Shown one piece after another: positions 49,751 through 56,452 of a stretch of 64,000 bases of DNA. Both the position numbers and the translations under genes were made by a program. The notes under the pieces were generated by a model. That model did not search any database and was not told where the DNA came from. It worked only from the letters and a program-made list of their open reading frames with translations. How positions within the stretch are numbered: position 1 is the stretch's first letter; the number at the start of each line of letters is the position of its first letter. The stretch lies in NCBI RefSeq assembly GCF_004912275.1, contig NZ_STGY01000010.1, positions 62,001 through 126,000 of the forward strand, in the 5' to 3' direction. This DNA comes from Glycomyces buryatensis (GTDB taxonomy: Bacteria > Actinomycetota > Actinomycetes > Mycobacteriales > Micromonosporaceae).

Positions 49751-50742
49751 GAGACGCCTCCTTCGAGTCCGAGCCGGGTGCGGGGGTCGACCAGGACGTA
49801 GACCACGTCGGCCAGGAAGTTGAACAGGAGCACCCCGATGACGATGAACAGCAGGATGCCTTGGAGCAGGAAGAAGTCCTGGTTCTGGATGGCGTTGAGC
49901 AGGAGGGACCCGAGGCCCGGATAGGCGAAGACGACCTCGGTGACCAGGGCCCCGCCGACGACGACGCCGAGCTGGAGGGCGAGGCCGGAGATCTGGGGGA
50001 GCATGGCGTTGCGGAAGGCATAGCGCCGCACCAGCCTCCGCGGGGCGCCCAGCGCCTGGAGGTAGTTGGAGTAGTCCGACTCCAGTTCGTAGATCACCAG
50101 GTTCCGCATGCCGATCGCCCAGCCGCCGAGGGCGACGAGGAACAGCGACAGGAACGGCAGGACCCAGTGGTGGAACAGGTCGACGATGAAGACCCAGGTG
50201 AACGACGGCCGCAGCGCGAAGCTGTAGCCGCCGGCGACGGGGAACCAGCCGAGGATGACGCCGCCGACCCAGGCCAGCAGGATCGCCAGCCACATGTAGG
50301 GCACGGCGGTCAGGAGGTAGCTGGCGGGGAGGGCGGTGTTGTCGAGCCACTTCGAGCGGGCGGCCACGGCGCCGAGGCTGTTGCCGACGAACCACGACAG
50401 CAGGATGGACGGCAGCAGGAGCCCGAGCGTGTAGGGCAGCGCGTCGAGGATGATCGAGGTGACCGGCGAGGGGAACGCGAAGACGCTGACCCCCAGGTCT
50501 CCCTTGAAGAGGGCGGCCCAGTAGTTGAGGTACTGCTGCCACAGGGGGACGTCGAGTCCGAACAGGTCGGTGAAGTAGACCCGCATGGCCTCGGAGGATT
50601 CGACGTTCGCGACCTTGTTGCGGGTGAGCATGCGCGCCACCGGGTCTCCGGGCATGAGCCGGGGGATGGCGAAGTTGATGGTGACGGCGATGAAGAAGGT
50701 GACGCCGTAGATGAGGAGTTTGCGCCGGAAGTAGCGGCCCAT
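49747..50742 (-). CDS. ABC transporter permease, DppB/OppB type
   Basis: 331 residues: a first helix (LLIYGVTFFIAVTINFAIPRLMPGDP), a periplasmic stretch with FGLDVPLWQQYLNYWAALFKGDLGVS, five further helices, and the EAA loop in SNYLQALGAPRRLVRRYAFRNAMLP. RLMPGDP and the GDLG motif identify the B subunit. It heads the permease part of the operon, 71 nt after the binding-protein gene and its hairpin. ATGA overlap with the C subunit. Confidence 0.92.
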   Translation of the reverse strand: MGRYFRRKLLIYGVTFFIAVTINFAIPRLMPGDPVARMLTRNKVANVESSEAMRVYFTDLFGLDVPLWQQYLNYWAALFKGDLGVSVFAFPSPVTSIILDALPYTLGLLLPSILLSWFVGNSLGAVAARSKWLDNTALPASYLLTAVPYMWLAILLAWVGGVILGWFPVAGGYSFALRPSFTWVFIVDLFHHWVLPFLSLFLVALGGWAIGMRNLVIYELESDYSNYLQALGAPRRLVRRYAFRNAMLPQISGLALQLGVVVGGALVTEVVFAYPGLGSLLLNAIQNQDFFLLQGILLFIVIGVLLFNFLADVVYVLVDPRTRLGLEGGVS

Positions 50743-50773
50743 CGGATCTCCTTGCGATCAGGGGGGTGTGTCG

Positions 50774-50803
50774 GGCCGGGGCGCCTTCGCAGGCGCCCCG
50801 GCC
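50774..50803 (-). terminator. Intra-operon hairpin after the binding-protein gene
   Basis: A 13-bp perfect stem (50774-50786 with 50791-50803) and a 4-nt loop sit between the binding-protein stop and the permease start. Partial termination or mRNA protection here would give more binding protein than permease, as in many ABC operons. Confidence 0.65.
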
Positions 50804-50813
50804 GCATTGCTAC

Positions 50814-52535
50814 TTATCCGGCGCTCTCGAGCTGCGTGAGCATGTAGATCGAGCCCATGCCGAACATCTCGTTCCACACCGAGGGGTAGACCCCGGGGGT
50901 GTCGCCGTCACCGGACGGCCAGTTCGTCCACACCTGGTTCGAGGACTGGGCCCAGACGCCGTTGTACCAGATCGGGATCGCCGGCATCTCCTCCATGGAG
51001 ATGCGTTCGAGTTCGGCAATGATCTCGGCGTAGTGCGGGTCGTCGGTGGCGGTGGCCGCCAGTTCCTGGGTCAGCTGCCAGGCCTCCTCGTTCTCGATGC
51101 GGGAGAAGTTGGCGGTGCCCTGGTTGTCCTGGACGGGCAGCTGGTAGAGGTACCGGTAGTGGCCCCACGGCGAGTTGGTGATGCCGCTCCAGTTGTTCAG
51201 CATCAGCTGGAAGTCGCCGGTGGTGCGGGCGTCGTCCACGGCGCCGGCGTCGATGAACTCCTCGGTGACGTTGATGCCGACGTCGCGCAGGTCCTCGGCG
51301 ATGGAGCGCGAGGCCTCTTCCCAGTCGGTCCAGCCGCTGGGCACGTTGAGGGTCATGGAGACCGCCTCGCCGTCGAGGTTCTCGACGAAGCCGTCGCCGT
51401 CCGAGTCCTCGTAGCCGGCGTCGGCCAGGATGGTCTGGGCGTCGGACGGCTCGAACTGGAAGCCTGCCTCCGAGATGGCGCCCTGGTCGTAGAAGTCCTG
51501 CCAGATCGGCAGCAGACCGGTCGGGCTGGCCTCGGAGACGATGCCGGAGTAGACCGAGTCCACGATCTCGCCAGGGCTGATGGCGAAGGCCATGGCGCGG
51601 CGGAACTCGGGGTCGTCCAGGGGCTTGATCGTGGTGTTCGGGATGAGCATCGCCGTGTTGGCCGAGGCCATGTACGGGGCCTCGGAGTAGTAGGTGCTCA
51701 GGGTCGGGTCGCCTTCGAGGAGGTCGGAGATCCCGGGCAGGAAGTTGTTGGACAGGTCGATCTCGCCCTGGATGAGCTGGTTGAGGGTGACCTCGTTGCT
51801 GGTGTTGACGATGTCGACGATGTAGGTCGGCTTGACCTCCAGGTCGAGCGCCTCGGTGGCCCACCAGTCGTCGCGCTTGACCCAGGCGATGCGGTCCTGG
51901 TCGTAGCTGTGGACGGTGTAGGGGCCGGAGACGACCGGGTCCTCGTTCGCGCCGGTAAGGATCTCGTCCTCGGAGTACTCGGCGAAGACGTGCTCGGGCA
52001 CGATCTCGGTGGTGAACAGGAAGTTGTCCCATTCCTGGTGGCGCGCTTCGTCGAAGGTGAACCTCACGGTGAGATCGTCGACGACTTCGACGCCGGCGAG
52101 CCAGTCCCACACGTTCGCGTAGGGCACGGCCTCGATCTGACCGAGTTCGACGGTGTACTTGACGTCGTCGGCGGTCATCTCCTCGCCGTCGCTCCAGGTG
52201 ATCCCGTCGCGCAGTTTGAGCTCGAAGACCAGGTCCTCGGTCCACTCGCCCGACTCGGCCAGCCAGGGGGAGAGCTCCTGGGTGTTGGGGTCGAACAGGT
52301 ACAGCGTCTCGTACCCGAGTCCATTGAGGCCGGTGGCCTGGCCGGGGTTGACGGGGTTCCAGTCGCTGGGCGGCTCCCAGGCGGTACCGGTCGTGTAGAG
52401 GGTTTCATTGCGGGGGAACTGCTCGATTGACAGGTTCTCGGGATCTTCGCTGCTGCCGGAGTCGGTGCAGGCGGCCGCGAGGGCCAATGTGCACGCGGCC
52501 GCGAGGGCGATCGCCGCTTTGCTTCGGTGTCGCAT
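50814..52535 (-). CDS. ABC substrate-binding lipoprotein, family 5
   Basis: 573 residues. The lipobox is LALAAAC (Cys23). Family-5 features are LYTTGTAWEPPSDWNP, LRDGITWSDGEEMTADDVKYTVE, SGPYTVHSYDQDRIAWVKRDDWW and FRRAMAFAISPGEIVDSVYSGI. This family carries peptides but also beta-gluco- and beta-manno-oligosaccharides in several bacteria. The many Trp residues of the cleft (for example PSDWNP, VWDWLAG, SPWGHYRY) fit sugar stacking. Being next to mannan-degrading genes, I infer a manno- or gluco-oligosaccharide ligand. It is first in the operon. Confidence 0.9.
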   Translation of the reverse strand: MRHRSKAAIALAAACTLALAAACTDSGSSEDPENLSIEQFPRNETLYTTGTAWEPPSDWNPVNPGQATGLNGLGYETLYLFDPNTQELSPWLAESGEWTEDLVFELKLRDGITWSDGEEMTADDVKYTVELGQIEAVPYANVWDWLAGVEVVDDLTVRFTFDEARHQEWDNFLFTTEIVPEHVFAEYSEDEILTGANEDPVVSGPYTVHSYDQDRIAWVKRDDWWATEALDLEVKPTYIVDIVNTSNEVTLNQLIQGEIDLSNNFLPGISDLLEGDPTLSTYYSEAPYMASANTAMLIPNTTIKPLDDPEFRRAMAFAISPGEIVDSVYSGIVSEASPTGLLPIWQDFYDQGAISEAGFQFEPSDAQTILADAGYEDSDGDGFVENLDGEAVSMTLNVPSGWTDWEEASRSIAEDLRDVGINVTEEFIDAGAVDDARTTGDFQLMLNNWSGITNSPWGHYRYLYQLPVQDNQGTANFSRIENEEAWQLTQELAATATDDPHYAEIIAELERISMEEMPAIPIWYNGVWAQSSNQVWTNWPSGDGDTPGVYPSVWNEMFGMGSIYMLTQLESAG

Positions 52536-52616
52536 GGTGCTCCGCTTTCGTTCTGAGGAGTGACCGGGCGTGGCCCAGAGGCATCGCGAAGTAGGGGGCT
52601 TCTGTCACGGACCACC

Positions 52617-52667
52617 ACTTAACCGGGTCAGTGACGCCACTGAATCACGCATTCACGAGGCTGTCAA
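52617..52667 (-). promoter_or_regulatory. Promoter and operator of the peptide-type transporter operon
   Basis: On the minus strand TTGACA (52662-52667) and TTCAGT (52639-52644) are 17 nt apart. After 6 nt comes the palindrome ACTGACCCGGTTAAGT (52617-52632), covering the expected transcription start. Binding there would block initiation. Confidence 0.7.
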
Positions 52668-52939
52668 GCAGGCGACATGCGGAATTATCCGCCCCATGTC
52701 AGGCGCAAGATGACATCGCTCCCAGTTGGGCGCGCGCACCACACGGGTCTACATTGCACTCTTTCTGTCCGACTTGAAGTGTAGTCAAAGTCCATGTACC
52801 AGCAGGTCAATGGTGATATGGCGGAACGAGAATGGGCGGTATGGAACCGATACTCATCAATGTCTCGGCTTCGACGCAGGTCCGCGGCTCGGTTCATCGA
52901 CACACTTGATTTCGATTCGATCACAGTGCTATCAAGATA

Positions 52940-52990
52940 TTGACGTATTTCGACATCACGGCTAGGTTCAGGTCACTTATCCGGTTAAGT
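52940..52990 (+). promoter_or_regulatory. Promoter and operator of the CUT1 mannan-sugar operon
   Basis: TTGACG (52940-52945) and TAGGTT (52963-52968) are 17 nt apart. After 6 nt comes ACTTATCCGGTTAAGT (52975-52990), palindromic except for one base pair. The geometry is the same as in the opposite promoter at 52617-52667. Confidence 0.72.
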
Positions 52991-53033
52991 CTCGCCGGGT
53001 AAACCCTCACCTCTGAACGGAGTGACCCTCACC

Positions 53034-54305
53034 GTGATCTCAAAAACCAAGCGCCTGGGTGCGGCGGCGGCCGCGGCCGCGGTAGCGCTCACCGCCGCGG
53101 CCTGCTCGGACGGTGGATCCGGCGGCGCCGGGACCTCCATGGAAGAAGAAGACGTCGACACCATCACCGTGTGGCACACCGGTGACGAGACCCAACTGCC
53201 CATGATCGAGGCCGTCGGCGAGCTCTTCGAGGCCGAACACGGCGTCAAGGTCGAAGTCGAGACCCTCGACTGGGCGGACGCCCACGCCCAGATCCTCACC
53301 GCCATCCAGAGCCAGGACGGCCCCGACATCTTCACCGGCGGCCTGTCCTGGGGCATCGAGTTCGGCGAGAAGGGCGGCCTGGTCGACCTGCGCGACTACG
53401 ACACCCAGAACCTCGAGGACAATGTCATCGAGGGACTGTGGAACTCGATCGAGTCGCCTGGCGGCGAGCTCTACGGCGTCCCCCTCAACATGACCACGTA
53501 CTCGATGTTCTACCGCTCCGACATCCTCGAAGAGGAGGGCATCGAGGTCCCCGGCACCTGGGACGAGATGGACGCGGCCATCACCGAGCTCCAGGGCGCC
53601 GGCTACGAGACCCCGTTCGCCGCCACCTGGGAGCCCATCGGCTGGCTCGACTGGTTCAACTACATGCACGAGGCCGGCGGCTCCCTCTACAACGAGGACT
53701 GCACCGAGGTTCTGGTCGACTCTCCCGAGGTCGTCGCCGGCACCGAGTACTGGGCCAAGCGCTTCACCGACCAGAACGTCCCCACCGACCAGCCCGACCT
53801 GGGCGCCGGCATGGACAAGGGCGAGTACGTGTTCGCCACCGGCGGCTCCTGGAATTACGACGTCCTCGCCGCCGGCTTCCCCGAGCTGGAAGGCAAGTGG
53901 AGCTCCGCGCCCCTCCCGGCCGGACCGGCCAACGCGGGCAGCTTCATCGGCGGCAACGTCATGGGCGTCATGCTCGACTCCGAGGCTCCGGGCACCTCCG
54001 CCGCCTTCATCGACATGGTCTACTCCGACGAGGGCGTCGCCGCCTCCCTGGCCGCAGCCGAAGCGGAAGACACCCTGTGGCTGCCGCCGCGCACCGACAA
54101 GGTCGCCGACACCCACCTCAGCGAGGACAATAAGGCCGCCCTGACCGAGATCTTCGAGACCTCCGTGGGCCCGCCGAACTGCGCCGGTTGGGAAGAGGCC
54201 TCCCCGAACGTCCAGCGCGCCCTCCAGACCATCGCCCTCGACGGCGCGAGTGTCGAGGAAGGCCTGGCCGAGGCCAAGGCCGAGATGGAAGCCACCCTCA
54301 AGTAG
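53034..54305 (+). CDS. ABC substrate-binding lipoprotein, family 1 (CUT1)
   Basis: 423 residues from GTG at 53034 (GGAG 11 nt upstream); GTG at 53022 is a possible alternative. The lipobox is ALTAAAC (Cys24). The fold is that of MalE-type proteins: ITVWHTGDETQLPMIEAVGELFEAEHGVKVEV, NMTTYSMFYRSDILEEEGIEVP, FIGGNVMGVML and a C-terminal helix with ALQTIALDGASVEEGLAEAKAEM. It probably binds short manno-oligosaccharides for the permease genes downstream. A cysteine pair may form a disulfide in DC...NC. Confidence 0.9.
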   Translation: MISKTKRLGAAAAAAAVALTAAACSDGGSGGAGTSMEEEDVDTITVWHTGDETQLPMIEAVGELFEAEHGVKVEVETLDWADAHAQILTAIQSQDGPDIFTGGLSWGIEFGEKGGLVDLRDYDTQNLEDNVIEGLWNSIESPGGELYGVPLNMTTYSMFYRSDILEEEGIEVPGTWDEMDAAITELQGAGYETPFAATWEPIGWLDWFNYMHEAGGSLYNEDCTEVLVDSPEVVAGTEYWAKRFTDQNVPTDQPDLGAGMDKGEYVFATGGSWNYDVLAAGFPELEGKWSSAPLPAGPANAGSFIGGNVMGVMLDSEAPGTSAAFIDMVYSDEGVAASLAAAEAEDTLWLPPRTDKVADTHLSEDNKAALTEIFETSVGPPNCAGWEEASPNVQRALQTIALDGASVEEGLAEAKAEMEATLK

Positions 54306-54318
54306 GACGAGCGACGGG

Positions 54319-54340
54319 AGGAGCCCCCGCTTCGGCTCCT
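54319..54340 (+). terminator. Hairpin after the CUT1 binding-protein gene
   Basis: A 7-bp perfect stem AGGAGCC (54319-54325) with GGCTCCT (54334-54340) and an 8-nt loop, in the 114-nt gap before the permease gene. It occupies the same operon position as the hairpin at 50774-50803 and may likewise attenuate. Confidence 0.45.
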
Positions 54341-54419
54341 GCGCCGGGCCCCTTCCGCCCCCTCCCCGACTCCCCTTCTGCCTCCGCTTCCAGAACGCGA
54401 CCAGCCTCGGAGAACCGCC

Positions 54420-55388
54420 TTGACCACCACGCAAACCCCGAAACTCGACCCCGAGGAAGCACCGCCGAGCCCGTCCGCGCCCCGCTCTCGCCGCTCCCAC
54501 CGGCTCCAGCGATTCGGACCGGCCTACCTCATGCTGCTGCCCTTCGCGGTCCTGTTCCTCGTCTTCGGGATCTTCCCGCTCGGTCGCTCGTTCTACTACG
54601 CGCTCACCGACTTCAACGGCATCAGGCCGCCGGAGCTGGTCGGCTTCCAGAACTTCTCCGAACTCATCCTCGAAGACGACCGGTTCCACACCGCCCTGTG
54701 GAACACCCTCAAGTACGTAGTCGCCTCGGTGGTCCTGACCATCACCATGGGCCTGATCCTGGCCCTGGCCTTCAAGACCACCTCGCTGCGCGACCGCGTC
54801 ATGCGCACGATCTTCTTCCTGCCCTCGGTCTCCGCCGGCGTCGGCATCGTCCTGGTGTGGAGGTGGATCTTCATGGTCGACTCCTGGGGCCTGGCCAACA
54901 CCCTCAGCCGCTATTTCGGCGGCGGCAACCGGGCCTGGCTCGCCGAGCCGTCGCTGAGCATCCCCATCCTGATCACCATGGCCGTCTGGGGCGGCGCCGG
55001 TTACGCGATGGTCCTGTTCGTCGCCGGGATCAACGCCATTCCCGACGAGCTCTACGAGCAGGCCTCCATCGACGGTGCCACCAAGCTCCGGCAGTTCTGG
55101 CACATCACGCTGCCGCTGCTGCGCCCGGTCACCGTCTTCGTGGTCATCACCTCGACCATCGGAGCCTTCCAGGTCTTCGAGCCGATCTACTTGCTGTGGA
55201 ACCGATCCGCCGCCGTGGTCGGCGGTCCGCTCGACAGTGCGCTCACCATCGTCCCCTACCTGTACGACATGGGCTTCAACCGCTTCGAGCTCGGCTACGC
55301 CTCCGCGATCGCCTGGGTCCTGTTCTTCATCATCTTCCTCGTCACGCTGGTCCAGCTGCGAGTCACCAAGACCTTCAAGGAGTTCTGA
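54420..55388 (+). CDS. CUT1 permease, MalF type
   Basis: 322 residues from TTG at 54420. The first helix (YLMLLPFAVLFLVFGIFPLGRSFYYALTDFNG) and the EAA motif (ELYEQASIDGATKLRQFWHITLPLLRPV) are typical; six helices in all. It forms the channel with the MalG-type subunit. There is no ATPase gene in this operon, so it probably shares a multitasking MsiK-type ATPase encoded elsewhere, as in other actinobacteria. Confidence 0.93.
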   Translation: MTTTQTPKLDPEEAPPSPSAPRSRRSHRLQRFGPAYLMLLPFAVLFLVFGIFPLGRSFYYALTDFNGIRPPELVGFQNFSELILEDDRFHTALWNTLKYVVASVVLTITMGLILALAFKTTSLRDRVMRTIFFLPSVSAGVGIVLVWRWIFMVDSWGLANTLSRYFGGGNRAWLAEPSLSIPILITMAVWGGAGYAMVLFVAGINAIPDELYEQASIDGATKLRQFWHITLPLLRPVTVFVVITSTIGAFQVFEPIYLLWNRSAAVVGGPLDSALTIVPYLYDMGFNRFELGYASAIAWVLFFIIFLVTLVQLRVTKTFKEF

Positions 55389-56332
55389 TGAGCGTCAAGA
55401 CCCTCGCCGCCGCCGATCAGGTCTCCAGGAAGCCCGGCGACCGCATCAACTGGGGCGCCGAGGCCGCCCGGCTGCCGCTGTACCTGTTCGCCGTCGTCGT
55501 GCTCATCCCGTTCTGGTGGATGATCATCGCCGCGTTCAAGACCGTCCCCGAACTGATGATGAACCCGCCCACGTTCTACCCCAGGGACCCCTCGGCGGAC
55601 TCCTTCTACGACCCGGCCTTCTCCGGCGGCGCCGATCCCGGGGCCGGCCACGTCGAAGGCGTGTTCCAGCGCTGGACCGGCGTCGCCGGAGGCTTCTTCC
55701 GCTTCGCCGCCAACAGCTTCGGGATCACCGTCGTCGTCACGATCCTGAGCCTGCTCATCGCGTCGCTGGTGGCCTACATGCTCACCAAGACCGCCGCGCC
55801 GGGTCGCCGCACCGTCTTCGTCGTGATCATCTCCTCGATGATGATCCCCTGGCAGGTCAGCCTCATCCCCAACTACCTGCTGACCTCCGATTTGGGCATG
55901 ACCGACTCCTACCTGGGCTACGTCATCCCCGGCCTGGCCAAGGCCTTCGTGGTGTTCTTCCTGGTGCAGTACCTTCGCTCGATCCCCGACGACCTGGTCC
56001 ACGCCGCCCGCGTCGACGGCGCCAGCGAATGGCGGATCTGGTGGCAGATCATCCTGCCGCTGCTGCGCCCGGCCCTGGCCGCCATGGCGATCTTCGTGGC
56101 GCTGGCCGAATGGAACAACTTCCTGTGGCCGCTCATCATCATCCGCTCCGACGAGCTGTACAACCTGCCGGTGGCGCTGTCGAGCCTGAGCAACTCCATC
56201 GTCTCCAGCCCCGGTTCGATGGGCGTCGCGATGGCGGCCTCGCTGCTGGCTACGCTCCCCACGGTCGTGTTCTTCTTCATCTTCCAGAAGCACTTCATCA
56301 AGGGGATCGCACTCTCAGGTATCAAGGCATAG
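55388..56332 (+). CDS. CUT1 permease, MalG type
   Basis: 314 residues. The start is TGATG-coupled to the MalF-type gene. Helices begin at YLFAVVVLIPFWWMIIAAFKTVPELM. A family loop holds MMIPWQVSLIPNYLLTSDLGMTDSYLGYVIPG, and the EAA motif is VHAARVDGASEWRIWWQIILPLL. A 45-residue insertion after the first helix (PTFYPRDPSADSFYDPAFSGG) enlarges the periplasmic loop. The C-terminus, QKHFIKGIALSGIKA, is followed by two degraded repeats of itself. Confidence 0.93.
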   Translation: MSVKTLAAADQVSRKPGDRINWGAEAARLPLYLFAVVVLIPFWWMIIAAFKTVPELMMNPPTFYPRDPSADSFYDPAFSGGADPGAGHVEGVFQRWTGVAGGFFRFAANSFGITVVVTILSLLIASLVAYMLTKTAAPGRRTVFVVIISSMMIPWQVSLIPNYLLTSDLGMTDSYLGYVIPGLAKAFVVFFLVQYLRSIPDDLVHAARVDGASEWRIWWQIILPLLRPALAAMAIFVALAEWNNFLWPLIIIRSDELYNLPVALSSLSNSIVSSPGSMGVAMAASLLATLPTVVFFFIFQKHFIKGIALSGIKA

Positions 56333-56334
56333 CG

Positions 56335-56444
56335 ATGCCCTTGATGAAGCAGCGGTACAGGATCAAAGGCATCGCTCTCTCAGGAATCAAGGCATGAACA
56401 CCGATAGCACCGTAAACACCGCAAAGCCCGGCATCAAGGCATAG
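56335..56444 (+). repeat. Two mini-ORFs repeating the MalG C-terminus
   Basis: After the permease stop, an ATG (56335) opens 20 codons ending QRYRIKGIALSGIKA-TGA. Its stop overlaps a second ATG (56394) that opens 16 codons ending KPGIKA-TAG, and that stop is the first base of the AGGAG ribosome site of the beta-mannosidase gene. The first copy matches the common MalG ending QRY.IKGIALSGIKG better than the permease's own end does. They may be duplication scars or keep ribosomes moving into the next gene. Confidence 0.75.
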
Positions 56445-56452
56445 GAGTCTCT

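Larger units (their letters stand above)
52536..53033. other. Divergent control region of the two transporter operons
   Basis: 498 nt without a gene. Each end carries a promoter with an operator at the start site. The middle (52735-52960) is clearly more AT-rich than the flanking genes. CAGTGACGCCACTG (52629-52642), an inverted repeat, overlaps the left operator. A short frame here (52685-52924) has no coding features. Confidence 0.75.
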
